Shown here: positions 8,526-17,727 of the stretch, piece after piece
How positions within the stretch are numbered: the first letter of the stretch is position 1
Layout of the letters: each line of letters starts with the position of its first letter
Source: JABDMH01 sp965223165
GTDB lineage: Bacteria > Bacteroidota > Bacteroidia > Chitinophagales > Saprospiraceae
Direction of reading: 5' to 3'
Assembly: GCA_965223165.1 (NCBI GenBank)
Contig: CBDCVQ010000014.1
Span: forward strand, 62,001-126,000
DNA length: 64,000 bases
Translations under genes and position numbers: made by a program
Notes under the pieces: model-generated
What the model saw: only the letters and a program-made list of their open reading frames with translations
Databases searched by the model: none
What the model was told of the DNA's origin: nothing

Positions 8526-9305
8526 ATGGTATCGAGACGAATCGTTTTCTTTCTCATGGGCGGCCTTTTATGTGTCTCCTGCGGAAAGAAAAAATTGAAG
8601 TCCGAACTCACTCTTAAAACAGCGCAAATCGAACAACTGGAGGGGCAGATCGAGCATCTGCAATCTTCCAACACCGCTCTGCTGGATCGCCTGAATGATC
8701 TCTCGGTCATCAGCATGACCGGCGCCGAAAGCATTCAGCAGTCGCTCGAATCGATCAACGACCAGTACGAGCACATCAACGAGCTCAACGAGCAAATTCG
8801 GCTCAAGGACTCTTTAAACCTTGCCCTGGTGCTTAATCTCAAGCGTTCGCTGCAGGAGATCGACGACGAAGACATCCAGGTGGAAGTCCGTGACGGGGTG
8901 GTCCACGTGTCCATCTCCGACCGATTGTTATTCCGATCGGGGAGTGCCCGGCTGGGCAACCAAGCTCGAACGGTGCTAGGCAAGATCGCCACCGTCGTCA
9001 ATGACCACGATGAGCTCAACATTTTGGTGGAAGGCCATACCGATGACGTCCCCATCAACAATGACTGCATGGTCGACAACTGGGATCTCAGCGTCAAGCG
9101 GGCTACGACCGTGGTGCGGTCTCTGCAGCAAGACTATCTGGTAGATCCCCAACGGCTCACGGCCGGCGGAAGGGCAGAGTACGTACCCAAATCCGACAAC
9201 AGTACGGAGCTAGGCCGGGGACTTAATCGTCGCACGGAAATTGTCATTGCGCCCAAGTTGGATCAATTCTTCGAGTTACTACAGCGACCGGATCTGAAAG
9301 GTTAG
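8526..9305 (+). CDS. OmpA family lipoprotein (MotB-like peptidoglycan-binding domain)
   Basis: I chose ATG 8526 because it opens a lipoprotein signal (MVSRRIVFFLMGGLLCVSC, lipobox VSC); the upstream in-frame extension to 8436 does not look like a signal. The 259-residue product has a coiled-coil region (about residues 24-110, many Glu/Gln/Leu heptads), then an OmpA domain. The OmpA domain shows the beta-strand VHVSISDRLLFRSGSARL, the VEGHTDDVPI loop and the peptidoglycan-binding helix NWDLSVKRATTVV. It should sit in the outer membrane or periplasm and tie it to the cell wall. It ends in a 4-bp convergent overlap with the M48-like gene. Function beyond wall anchoring is unknown. Confidence 0.85.
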   Translation: MVSRRIVFFLMGGLLCVSCGKKKLKSELTLKTAQIEQLEGQIEHLQSSNTALLDRLNDLSVISMTGAESIQQSLESINDQYEHINELNEQIRLKDSLNLALVLNLKRSLQEIDDEDIQVEVRDGVVHVSISDRLLFRSGSARLGNQARTVLGKIATVVNDHDELNILVEGHTDDVPINNDCMVDNWDLSVKRATTVVRSLQQDYLVDPQRLTAGGRAEYVPKSDNSTELGRGLNRRTEIVIAPKLDQFFELLQRPDLKG

Positions 9306-10147
9306 GCCGAGGAGTCGCCGCCGGTGGGCGCATGCGATGCTAACAGTGATGCGTAGGCCCCCTCTTCGATCCACTGCAATAACTCGCGGGTGCGGGACAC
9401 GGCCCAATTGTTTTGGTCAAACATGTAGCTCACGATTTTGTCCAGCATCTTGGGTTCGACGCTGGCCAGGGCACGAGCTTGTTCCTTAAATTCTTCGAGA
9501 TGAGGCGTCGACCAATGCTTTCTAGGTAAACCAGCAAATTTGGCCAACACCAGGACGGCGGTCTCCGGATCTTGGCAGGCCAACAGCCCCCCACGGTCTG
9601 CGGTGAACTCGGCGGTAATGGACCAGGAGAATAAGGCATACCGAAGGCCCGTCGAGACAATGGCGCTCAGGCCCAGCGTGACCATGGACAAGGCGTCCAT
9701 CAGCTCGGGAAAAATCAGGCCGATCTCCTTGTAGAGGATGTGATCACTCTTGAATTGGGCCACTTCCCGACCCAGCAAGAAAAGCAGCTCTTGATTACTA
9801 AGGTGATCTATGCACTCCGAGGTGAGCACGATCATCGGTGACTCTGCACCCAGGGTCAACGCTCCCAGTTGATCGGCGTGCTGAATGTGCAAGGAAGGCA
9901 CCGGATCGACCTCCAGCATTTCCGCGGCTTTCTCCAGCAAATATTGCAGATGAGAAAAATTGCGCGCGCTGACCTTGAGGCAACTCGCCTCGTACTGCGC
10001 CTTCATGGCATGCTCAAACCCCAGCTCATAGAATTTGTTGACCAACTTGCGAAACCCCCGGGTGTCCTTCAACTTGCCCAAGGCTTGTTGCTCCAGCGGA
10101 TGCTCATATGACTTTGCTCGAAGGCCGTGCAGCGGTTGCGGATTCAT
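9302..10147 (-). CDS. M48-like metallopeptidase homologue with degenerate zinc site (probable pseudo-enzyme)
   Basis: The 281-residue protein matches the layout of Bacteroidota M48 peptidases: an N-terminal helical part, APMIVLTS-type strand (SPMIVLTS), the active-site helix, a hydrophobic hairpin (about residues 150-178) and the third-ligand helix. The active-site helix reads LLGREVAQFKSDH where the family has LLGHELGHIKSDH. Both zinc-ligand histidines of HExxH are therefore replaced (Arg127, Gln131), while Glu128 and the third ligand Glu180 (TAEFTADR) remain. The protein is full length and the frame is clean, so the loss looks like a real property and not decay. It may act as a non-catalytic regulator or chaperone; this is inference. 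There is no signal peptide. Confidence 0.78.
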   Translation of the reverse strand: MNPQPLHGLRAKSYEHPLEQQALGKLKDTRGFRKLVNKFYELGFEHAMKAQYEASCLKVSARNFSHLQYLLEKAAEMLEVDPVPSLHIQHADQLGALTLGAESPMIVLTSECIDHLSNQELLFLLGREVAQFKSDHILYKEIGLIFPELMDALSMVTLGLSAIVSTGLRYALFSWSITAEFTADRGGLLACQDPETAVLVLAKFAGLPRKHWSTPHLEEFKEQARALASVEPKMLDKIVSYMFDQNNWAVSRTRELLQWIEEGAYASLLASHAPTGGDSSA

Positions 10148-10189
10148 GCTACAAAAATGAGAAACCTTTCATAGGATCGTAAGATGCCT

Positions 10190-10208
10190 TATCTTATCAT
10201 GTAAGATA
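10190..10208. promoter_or_regulatory. Perfect dyad upstream of the M48-like gene, possible operator
   Basis: TATCTTA (10190-10196), a 5-nt spacer TCATG, then TAAGATA (10202-10208), about 43-60 bp upstream of ATG 10147 in the gap after truA. A perfect 7-bp dyad could be a protein-binding site or a small RNA hairpin; nothing here tells which. Confidence 0.25.
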
Positions 10209-10334
10209 TGTCCATTCTCCAGCACCTCTCTTGATCATCCAGTGGCCTTCTTTTATGGGGCTGATGGGAGATATGGGCACTGCTATAGGCATGTTTTCAT
10301 GGACAGCCAGTAGAAGCAGAGAAACCCTATTTAA

Positions 10335-11093
10335 TCATGGCGTAGAATGGAGGTCTAGCAGGTACGGATAGCGGACTTGCACTAGATGTAGACCCTGCAG
10401 ATAAGCCATCTTGTATCGCAACCTGGTCTCGCTGTCGAACCGAGGTTGGCAAAACGCTTCGAAAGAGAGCCGCCCTTGGCCTAATGCCAGCAATGCGCCC
10501 ACCAGGTTGCGCACCATGCCTCGGAGAAATCGGTCTGCCGTAAAGGTGAAGGTGTATCGCCCTTCCTCCGGGCAGACTAGAGCTGCCTGACTAAGCTGAC
10601 AGTACGTATCCTTGTAGACATCAGGCCGGATGGCAAAGCGATAGAAATCATGCGACCCCTCCAACTGGCCGAGAGCCGCATGCATATGCGCCAGATCCAA
10701 GGACAGGCCAGGGTACAGGGCACTCACCTCTTGCAGAAACGGGTCCTTGCGGGTGTGTAGTTGGTACTGGTAGGTGCGATCGACCACATCGTGCTGCACG
10801 TGCGCCTCGGCAGCTACCGGATGCAGATCAAAGACAGCAATGTCATCCGGCAGCATCTTGTTTAGACGAAAGGGCAGATCAAAGTCGATGATGCTGGGGC
10901 AGTGAAATTGCAGATAGAACTGATCGGCATGTACCCCGGCGTCCGTCCGTCCACATCCATGGGTACGGATGTCAGCTCGTAGCACGCGAGACAGTTGCCT
11001 CTCTACCTCGTCCTGCACACTGCAGGCGTTGCTTTGTCGTTGCCAGCCCCGATAGGCTGTACCTTTATATGCCAAGTGCAAGAAGTACTTCAA
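10335..11093 (-). CDS. truA: tRNA pseudouridine(38-40) synthase TruA
   Basis: The protein has 252 residues, the usual TruA length. It has the N-terminal YKGTAYRGWQRQ motif, the catalytic Asp51 in CGRTDAGVHA, and the C-terminal FTFTADRFLRGMVRNLVGALL strand-helix that packs the active site. TruA isomerises uridines at positions 38-40 of the anticodon arm of many tRNAs. The gene lies 40 bp downstream of the arginase-family gene on the same strand. No anomalies. Confidence 0.95.
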   Translation of the reverse strand: MKYFLHLAYKGTAYRGWQRQSNACSVQDEVERQLSRVLRADIRTHGCGRTDAGVHADQFYLQFHCPSIIDFDLPFRLNKMLPDDIAVFDLHPVAAEAHVQHDVVDRTYQYQLHTRKDPFLQEVSALYPGLSLDLAHMHAALGQLEGSHDFYRFAIRPDVYKDTYCQLSQAALVCPEEGRYTFTFTADRFLRGMVRNLVGALLALGQGRLSFEAFCQPRFDSETRLRYKMAYLQGLHLVQVRYPYLLDLHSTP

Positions 11094-11133
11094 TGCGTCA
11101 CTACTCTATAATGATCGTTGTTGGGAAGGGTCA

Positions 11134-11928
11134 TCATTCCATCATTAGATCCATCAGCTCCTTCATGAGTTTATAGGCGACCATAGCGGTCATCATGTGT
11201 ACGTCCCTGGCCGGATTGTACTCGACGATGTCCGCACCGACCACCGGCACGGTGATCCTCTGAAAGATGTCGATGACATCCCTCGTGCTTAGCCCCCCTG
11301 GCTCGTGGTGAGATACGCCGGGCGCGAAGGCCGGATCCAATCCGTCCAGGTCCAGGGATATGTACAGTGGTCCTTGCAGTTCCTCCACAAAGGCCAAGTC
11401 AAAAGCCCGCATCTCAATCACCTGGACGCCAAATCGATCCGCTTGTTCGCGCTGGTGTGTGTTTAGCGTGCGGATGCCCACCTGGGTAAGGCTGGCCACT
11501 CGGCCCGCCTCCATGATTCTGGCAAAGGGAGAAGCGTGCGAATGTGGATTGCCGCCAAAGTCCTCGTAGAGATCGCTGTGGGCATCAATATGCAGGATAT
11601 GCAGGGGCTCCCTCACGGCAGTAGCTCCCTCGATGATCGGATGTGTGATCGAATGATCGCCGCCGAGTGCCAGTATCCGGGACCCTCTCCCAAAGAGGTC
11701 TCGGGCCGCGCGGGCGATAGCTTGAAATGCCTCCGGGCCCGACAGATCCTGCAGGGCTAAATCTCCGACATCCTCATACGTCTTGCCGGGCACGATCTCC
11801 CTGCCCCGCTCAGAAAATCGATTGGCCGAGCCATCCAGATCCATCTGGCGAATACGCTGGGGAGCCATAGCCGCCCCCCTCAAAAAGGTGGAATTGGCAT
11901 CGTAGGGTACGCCGACTAGTTTGATCAT
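11134..11928 (-). CDS. Arginase/agmatinase family ureohydrolase
   Basis: The 264-residue protein has all manganese ligands of the ureohydrolase fold: His92 in GGDHSI, Asp115/His117/Asp119 in HIDAHSD, and Asp193/Asp195 in SLDLDGLDP. The family hydrolyses a guanidino group, for example arginine, agmatine or formimidoylglutamate, to release urea or formamide. The sequence alone does not decide between arginase and agmatinase. Its ATG overlaps the stop of the upstream kinase-like gene in an ATGA, so the two are translationally coupled. The sequence downstream to truA contains no terminator that I can see. Confidence 0.85.
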   Translation of the reverse strand: MIKLVGVPYDANSTFLRGAAMAPQRIRQMDLDGSANRFSERGREIVPGKTYEDVGDLALQDLSGPEAFQAIARAARDLFGRGSRILALGGDHSITHPIIEGATAVREPLHILHIDAHSDLYEDFGGNPHSHASPFARIMEAGRVASLTQVGIRTLNTHQREQADRFGVQVIEMRAFDLAFVEELQGPLYISLDLDGLDPAFAPGVSHHEPGGLSTRDVIDIFQRITVPVVGADIVEYNPARDVHMMTAMVAYKLMKELMDLMME

Positions 11929-12446
11929 TGATCTTCAGCTTTTATGCGGTTAAGAAAAGCATGCACCGCTTGGCGGTTGCGGAGTATATGCACCTGCTTG
12001 GGCGGATTGATCATACGAAGTTTGGCAAGGATCATAGGTCTTCTACGCATATTGTAAGTGAGGATGTAATGAAAGAACTCTATGTCCAGGCGCTCCGGAC
12101 AGTGGTCGGCACAATCCGCTCTCGAGTGACCGTAGTTGGAGACGACCCGTCGGAACGCTCCCCAGCATGCCCGCAAGGTGGGAAAATCTAGTAAGATGAC
12201 CGTATCGGCGCGAGCGATGCGGATGTCCAGTGAGCTGCTGTAGTTGCCGTCGAGGATCCAGCGATCCGGCCGCACTAAGGAGCGGACGCGCTCATGCCAT
12301 TCTTCCCTAGGCGTCGCTTGCCATCCCGCCCGCCAGTAGTGACGATCCAAATGGACGACGGGAAGCCCGAGCGACGTACCCAGCGCACGAGCTAAGGTGG
12401 ATTTGCCAGTGCCCGAATTTCCAATGATGATGATGATGCGTTGCAT
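11925..12446 (-). CDS. P-loop kinase-like protein of the DNA topology modulation (FlaR) / adenylate-kinase-like family
   Basis: I chose ATG 12446, giving MQRIIIIIGNSGTGKSTLARALG, because the P-loop (GNSGTGKST) then begins at residue 9 as in relatives; the frame extends up to 12518. Further family marks are VVHLDRHYWRAGW after the first helix, WILDGNYSS as the Walker-B-like strand, and a lid region rich in Arg (NMRRRP). It is a small cytosolic nucleotide- or small-molecule phosphotransferase of unknown substrate. It overlaps the arginase-family gene by 4 bp, and is divergent from the CBS gene at 12557. Confidence 0.75.
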   Translation of the reverse strand: MQRIIIIIGNSGTGKSTLARALGTSLGLPVVHLDRHYWRAGWQATPREEWHERVRSLVRPDRWILDGNYSSSLDIRIARADTVILLDFPTLRACWGAFRRVVSNYGHSRADCADHCPERLDIEFFHYILTYNMRRRPMILAKLRMINPPKQVHILRNRQAVHAFLNRIKAEDQ

Positions 12447-12556
12447 GGCGAGATACGGGGCACCAAGGATCACCAAAATTTGGCGTTCCTGCAAATTCTC
12501 TGCCCGCATTTTGATCATAGATATGCTATATTAGGAGCCCTTTTAAGCAAGAGCCG

Positions 12557-12952
12557 ATGAGTAAGGAAGCACTGGTCAAAGATTTCATGAAGTCACCCGT
12601 GGCTACCTGCGTGCTGCAGTCTGATGTGGGCAAGGTAAGGGACTTGATGCGCCAGCGAGCCTTTAGCGCCGTTCCGATTGTGGAGATCAAAGGAGAGCAG
12701 ATACTGATCCGGGGAATCGTGACCAACAATGACCTGATGGGAGCCTTTGATGACAATGTGCCCATTGAGCAGGTGATGACACACGGCGTCTATGTGGTCG
12801 ACCCCGAAGCCACGGCCCAGGAAGCGGCTAAACTCATGCTCCATCACAAGGTGCACCACCTGCTGGTGCTTTCAGAGACTCGCATTGTCGGTATGCTGAG
12901 CTCACTGGACTACGTCAAGCTCATCGCCAACGGGCTTTGGACGGCCGAGTGA
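12557..12952 (+). CDS. CBS-domain pair protein
   Basis: The whole 131-residue protein is one Bateman module: CBS1 about residues 7-62 (VKDFMKSPVATC ... ILIRGIVTNNDLM) and CBS2 about residues 68-125 (VEQVMTHGV-like IEQVMTHGVYVV ... RIVGMLSSLDYVK). Such stand-alone pairs bind adenosine nucleotides and regulate a partner protein. No partner is evident in the neighbourhood; the divergent kinase-like gene on the other side is a possible but unproven link. Confidence 0.88.
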   Translation: MSKEALVKDFMKSPVATCVLQSDVGKVRDLMRQRAFSAVPIVEIKGEQILIRGIVTNNDLMGAFDDNVPIEQVMTHGVYVVDPEATAQEAAKLMLHHKVHHLLVLSETRIVGMLSSLDYVKLIANGLWTAE

Positions 12953-12992
12953 GTACTTGAAGCACCTCGGTGTTTGTCCATTTTCCATAATA

Positions 12993-13151
12993 ACCTGGCC
13001 GTGCCAGGCGTCCTCGCGCGACACATACTAGCAAGGTTATGCCATAGAGTAGTCGTCCTAAGTGTGTTCATCTACTAAAAAAGGGCATCTTGCCAGCAAT
13101 ACTTTGGCCGTTGATCGATAGGTGCAGAGTCCCAATAATGCCTTTGCCCTG
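12993..13151 (-). repeat. Dispersed intergenic repeat, copy B (truncated, inverted orientation)
   Basis: Read on the minus strand from 13151, this matches the left half of copies A and C: CAGGGCAAAGGCAT, then TTGCTGGCAAGATGCCC, TAGTAGATGAACACAC, TTAGGACGACTACTC, TAGTATGTGTC, GCGAGGACGCC. Similarity stops near 12993, before the hairpin seen in the other copies. It occupies most of the gap between the CBS gene and the DUF5916 gene. Confidence 0.75.
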
Positions 13152-13179
13152 GTTAGACCATGGTCCGGAGCAGATTTAT

Positions 13180-15357
13180 TCAATTGAGATAATAGGAGAT
13201 TTTCGCCACCAACGCCCGATTCTTCACAAAGCGAGCCCTGGGGTCGGAATTGTCGGTGTAGACAATGAAAAAATCTGACACCGGCGCATACCGCCACTGA
13301 AAACGGATGTTGACGTTGAGATTGTCGATCTGGCTGTTGTACTGGCTAAATATGGTCAGAAAGATCTTTTCGCTAAACGTGAGGTCCAGCCGGGGTCCCA
13401 GCAAGACAAAGTCCGCATCGTTGTAGGGACTGGGGAGCCGAATCCGATTGTACGCCGCGACCAAGCCAAGATTGGCATAGGGTTGAACACGGTAGTTGCC
13501 TTCCCCCTCAAGCGCCAATCGATTGCCATTGAAATATCCTCCATAGGTCACGGCCGCTCCATAGGTCAGCAAATCCCGTGAATTGGACGCGTATGTCATG
13601 GAAACATCCGTCCAATCATGCCGGGATCCGGCAGGCAACTGCTCCCCGTGCAGATTCGTCGGATCGAAAGGTCGGTTCAAGCGCAGGAAGTTATTGGTCG
13701 CCCGGATCGACAAGCTGCTGCGATCGAGCCATTGCCAACCATAGCTAAGGGCAGCGATCCGGTCGGTCAAGGCTAGATCGGTGTCGTAGATCAAGGTCGC
13801 CGACGCAGTCAAGCCATGGCTGGCGATAGACTTGGATTGAGCCGGAAAGAACTTACGTCCGATCGAAGGCTTCATCTGAAAAAAACCCCGACGGTTGACA
13901 AAACCCACCTCCGCAAGATAATCCGAGCCTACAAAAGACTGATCGTAAGTGATCTCCCAAAGTTGATTGTTGAAGGTGAGCTGGGTAGCCCAGGCCATGG
14001 ACTCTCCCGCCGCACCGGGGTAGAGCGATTGATGATAAAAAGCCTTGCCTGTCCACCGACTGTCAGCACTTGCCAGGTTGTAGTCCACCCCTACGATGCG
14101 ATTGTAGCGGTGTCCATCGTCATCTATGTAGTCGCCTGTCAGATTTTTATTGACGAGAAATACACCCAGATTTGACCGGCTAAACACCTTCTTTTGCAAG
14201 GCCGCCACAGTAAAGTTGGCCGCCGGTCGGTCTCCTTGCCGGCCGGTCTGCATGTTCATCAACCCTACACGGAGGTCTTCTGTGAGTTTGCCACTGAGCC
14301 GCATGCCGGCCCGCACCGGACTGTCCAATCCGATGCGACGGGAGAAGAACGGACGAATATTGTCTGTGCCGAGGCTGGAGAAGAGGTCGCTGTTCTCCAG
14401 AAAGAACTGCCGCCGCTCGGGAAAAAAGAGTTCGAAGCGATCCAGGTTGGTGATCTGACGGTCCACCTCCACCTGCGAAAAGTCCGGATTGGCGGTAACG
14501 TCCAGATTGAGTGAGGTGGACAAGGTCACCTTGGCGTCCAATCCCGGCTCGAGGTCCCAGGTACGATCTCGGCCGCTGGCAAAATCCCGACTGGTCCGGG
14601 CCGTCAGTGAGGGTATCAGTGAAAATCGGGTACCCAATCGGGGTGGCGGCTCGTCAAAACGAAGGGTGCCGGTAAAGGCCAGATTAGCCGTCTGAAACTG
14701 TCTCGGCACCGGTGCCCAACTGGACTTTTCGGCAGATTTGAGGTCCAGTCGACTGAAGTTGATCCCCCACTCTTTCACCCCGTCCTGGTATCGTATGCTG
14801 CGAAAGGGGATCGCAAATTCTGCCACCCAGCGGGTAGGGTCATTGACCACAGCGGAGGTCCATTTGCAGTCCCAGTTGAGGGAAACAAAGCCGCCATTCG
14901 CCTGAATGCCATCCCACTGTGCACCCGCAGCAGAAATGCCAAAGGAAAAGCCATTCGTCTGATCATTGTAGGTATCGATGAAGGCCAAAAAGTTGTCATT
15001 CTTGCCAAAACTAAAGTCGCGACGCAGAGATTCTGCCGGTCGCTTGCCGGGAAAGGTATCGTGGCAGATGATGGCCATGTAGAGATGTTGGTCGTCATAG
15101 GCCATCATCACCTCCGTCTGCGAAACCGCTTGACCCGAATCGATAGGCAACACCCGGAAGAAATCCTTGGCACGATCAGCCACCTCCCAGGTTCGCTCGT
15201 CCAACCGTCCATCCACCACGATCTCCGAAGGAGCTCGCTGGGCCCGTAAGAGGTACTTGGATCGGTTATCGAGAAAGTCCTCCTGGCCCGCCACGGTCAG
15301 GCAAATGCCCAGGCAAAATAGTAAGACAAAGGCTGCAGGCTTCGGTGATTCGATCAT
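13180..15357 (-). CDS. DUF5916 family outer-membrane protein with N-terminal CBM9-like domain
   Basis: The 725-residue protein has a signal peptide (about 1-24, ending TVAGQ). It then has a carbohydrate-binding family 9-like beta-sandwich (about 40-230: IVVDGRLDERTW ... MAYDDQHLYMAI ... FGISAAGAQWDG). A long C-terminal beta-strand-rich region (about 260-725) ends in an aromatic-rich KISYYLN, as in outer-membrane barrels. The NPDFSQVEVDRQ and FFPERRQFFLENSDLF segments are hallmarks of DUF5916. The role is unknown; members are often annotated as hydrolase-like or TonB-associated surface proteins. It follows the TPR gene by 21 bp on the same strand, probably one operon. Confidence 0.85.
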   Translation of the reverse strand: MIESPKPAAFVLLFCLGICLTVAGQEDFLDNRSKYLLRAQRAPSEIVVDGRLDERTWEVADRAKDFFRVLPIDSGQAVSQTEVMMAYDDQHLYMAIICHDTFPGKRPAESLRRDFSFGKNDNFLAFIDTYNDQTNGFSFGISAAGAQWDGIQANGGFVSLNWDCKWTSAVVNDPTRWVAEFAIPFRSIRYQDGVKEWGINFSRLDLKSAEKSSWAPVPRQFQTANLAFTGTLRFDEPPPRLGTRFSLIPSLTARTSRDFASGRDRTWDLEPGLDAKVTLSTSLNLDVTANPDFSQVEVDRQITNLDRFELFFPERRQFFLENSDLFSSLGTDNIRPFFSRRIGLDSPVRAGMRLSGKLTEDLRVGLMNMQTGRQGDRPAANFTVAALQKKVFSRSNLGVFLVNKNLTGDYIDDDGHRYNRIVGVDYNLASADSRWTGKAFYHQSLYPGAAGESMAWATQLTFNNQLWEITYDQSFVGSDYLAEVGFVNRRGFFQMKPSIGRKFFPAQSKSIASHGLTASATLIYDTDLALTDRIAALSYGWQWLDRSSLSIRATNNFLRLNRPFDPTNLHGEQLPAGSRHDWTDVSMTYASNSRDLLTYGAAVTYGGYFNGNRLALEGEGNYRVQPYANLGLVAAYNRIRLPSPYNDADFVLLGPRLDLTFSEKIFLTIFSQYNSQIDNLNVNIRFQWRYAPVSDFFIVYTDNSDPRARFVKNRALVAKISYYLN

Positions 15358-15378
15358 GGTTGGTCCTCGGATATGGCC

Positions 15379-17679
15379 TTATTTCAACAATTCCTGGAGG
15401 TCAAGCGCCTCCTGATAATGCCGATAGCTGGAATCTGCCGCATGCCAGACATCCAGTGCATTCTTCAAGTACTTCCCAGCCTGCTCAAGGTCCTGCTGCG
15501 CATGCGCCACTCTGGCTTTTTCGAGCAGATAAATGGGTTGGTTGGGATCTATTTTCAACAGATCATCCACCAGGGCCTCGGCTTTATCCAGCTGACCACT
15601 GTGTCGGTACACTTCGCTCAATTCTACGCTAAACTGCTTGTCTGCTACACCGGTACTATCTATGTAAGCTTCATAATATTTGGCTGCTTTCGGGTAGTTT
15701 CCATGCAGACGGTGTTGAATTCCCTCAAATGCCAGGTCAAAATTGTCTCCCGAACTACGTATGATCAGATCTTCGCACACGGGATCTATCCCACGGAGGC
15801 CACTCGAATCGCGATGTACAAGCACATACATGAAATGACTAACACAGTCAAATATGCCGGCTCGTTGCGGGAGGATCGACTTGAGACTGTCCAAGCCATT
15901 CCGGTACGCTTCATCCTTGCCATTGATCAAATACTTGGGCAACTGGGTAAAGAAGGTCTGCGGCTCTACCACCGCGGCAGGCGCTAATTTCTTCCACAAT
16001 CTCTTCTTGCGGTCATTTGCTGCAAAGGACTCCTCGAATCGCCCAAGCCGCTCCAGATGCGTCTCCATACCGGTAAATACCTGCATAGAGTCTCGGGGCA
16101 AATCACAGAGGGCCAAGGCTTCCTCCAGGGTAGCTGCGGCTTGTTCAAACCTTCCCATGCGATCCAGGGTGCCGGCCAGGGCCGTGAAGAATTTGACTTC
16201 TTCTGCATGTACGATCGTCATGCGCTCGTAAAACTCCAGGGCTTGCTGCAGATCGCCCTTGGCCAGGTAGAGTTCCCCCAACTTGGAGTTCTCTTCTGCC
16301 ATATGAGGATAAAATTCAGCATACTCACGCATGTACCTTTCCGCCTCATCAAAATCGTCCGTCGTCAGATAGAGTTCGGCTAGGGTAGTGAGCACAGTGC
16401 CTCGATGACCTTTATCGATCGCAGCTTTCGCCACGGCCTTGGCCTTATCCACCTCCTGTATCAGTCGATATACGGTGATCAGGTGTTGGTAGGGATTATA
16501 GTCATTGGGATACAGTTTCCGCCAACTTTCAAGGAGCACGAGGGCCTTCTGAATGTCATCATGCAACAGGTAGTTGTAGTATCGCATGAAGAATCGCTGG
16601 CGCTCCGGTAAACTGCTGGCCTGATCAAGGGCCTTTTTAGCATGCTCCTGAGCCCGGTCTTTCTGACCCACCCCGAAGTGCATGATGGATAGACTGATAT
16701 GACACTCGGCGCACTTGTCATCCAGCTTCACCGCTTCCTGCGCTTGCGCGATCGCTGCAGGCAACTGGCTGACGTCAGCGTTACTCAAAATGTTGGCCTC
16801 CACGAATGGCCGCAAAGCCTCCGTGCTGCCAGTGACTAAATCCGCCGACGGGAGATCGGTGATTTCCAATGAGCCGGGTCCCTCTTTGAGATAAATGGCT
16901 TCTCGTAGGGACGAACTCAGCTGATCAACGAGCCCATAGATGTCTTCGTCCACCAGTGTCTCATCGAAAAACTCCCGTCCATTGTCGCCGTGAAAGACCT
17001 TCGCCCGCAGTTCCAGACCTCCGTCAGCCTCATTGAGTGCACCGGTAACGAAGAAGTCATGATATTGATCCTGGGCAAACTTCAGCTGGGTGGCAAATGG
17101 CAGGTCAGCCAGATAGGGGTACTTGTAAGCCTCATACAGCGATTCAAGATTAAACGGATCTGCAGTAATGATGCGCATGTCCTGCTCCAGGTCCAAACCC
17201 GTCAGATAGGAAGCTGCCACGCCCAGCCATTGTCGCTCGACCTTTTGCTCTTCGGGCACGACGAATGGAAGGACCAAAATGCGTTTGGTCAGGCGTGCCG
17301 CAGGAATGGTTCGAGTGATCGTGTCACCAGACTCAGTGGTGATCATCACATCCTCCGTGCTGGCCTCGGCCCGGACCAGAAACAGACTAGCTCCCAGTCC
17401 CAGGGCAAAGCTAGCGGGTATCAGGACCTTCTCGATGGGCTTCCACTCATCATCGCCCTTGCGTCCATGGTTGTAAATGAAGACCACCGCCGCCGGTAAG
17501 AGGATCACAAAGAAGACCAATAGTCTCTCTACCAGTTGGATCTCCAAGGCAAATCGCGACTCCAGAAACTCGGCAAATTGAATGATGCCAAAGGATACGC
17601 CCAGATAGGTCCCCACAAACTGGAAGAACCGGCGATCCCATAGGTCTTGCATTCTTGTCTTCGTCTGACCGTCTGTCAT
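15379..17679 (-). CDS. Membrane-anchored tetratricopeptide repeat protein with TolB/FlgO-like domain
   Basis: The 766-residue protein begins with a short cytosolic tail and about three membrane helices (roughly residues 20-42, 50-68 and 84-102). A TolB-N/FlgO-like domain follows (about 130-265: KRILVLPFVVPEE ... FFVTGALNEADGGLELRAKV). The rest to the C-terminus is a superhelix of TPR-like repeats (about 290-766, for example LGELYLAKGDLQQALEFYERM). This architecture resembles the membrane TPR proteins of Bacteroidota that elsewhere carry an N-terminal DNA-binding or cyclase domain; here none is present. It probably works as a scaffold or sensor facing the periplasm. It lies between the DUF2461 (48-bp gap) and DUF5916 genes. 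Confidence 0.75.
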   Translation of the reverse strand: MTDGQTKTRMQDLWDRRFFQFVGTYLGVSFGIIQFAEFLESRFALEIQLVERLLVFFVILLPAAVVFIYNHGRKGDDEWKPIEKVLIPASFALGLGASLFLVRAEASTEDVMITTESGDTITRTIPAARLTKRILVLPFVVPEEQKVERQWLGVAASYLTGLDLEQDMRIITADPFNLESLYEAYKYPYLADLPFATQLKFAQDQYHDFFVTGALNEADGGLELRAKVFHGDNGREFFDETLVDEDIYGLVDQLSSSLREAIYLKEGPGSLEITDLPSADLVTGSTEALRPFVEANILSNADVSQLPAAIAQAQEAVKLDDKCAECHISLSIMHFGVGQKDRAQEHAKKALDQASSLPERQRFFMRYYNYLLHDDIQKALVLLESWRKLYPNDYNPYQHLITVYRLIQEVDKAKAVAKAAIDKGHRGTVLTTLAELYLTTDDFDEAERYMREYAEFYPHMAEENSKLGELYLAKGDLQQALEFYERMTIVHAEEVKFFTALAGTLDRMGRFEQAAATLEEALALCDLPRDSMQVFTGMETHLERLGRFEESFAANDRKKRLWKKLAPAAVVEPQTFFTQLPKYLINGKDEAYRNGLDSLKSILPQRAGIFDCVSHFMYVLVHRDSSGLRGIDPVCEDLIIRSSGDNFDLAFEGIQHRLHGNYPKAAKYYEAYIDSTGVADKQFSVELSEVYRHSGQLDKAEALVDDLLKIDPNQPIYLLEKARVAHAQQDLEQAGKYLKNALDVWHAADSSYRHYQEALDLQELLK

Positions 17680-17727
17680 ATCCTCATCTTCTGCCCCACA
17701 AAATAGGGATTGGAGGTCGCCACACGA

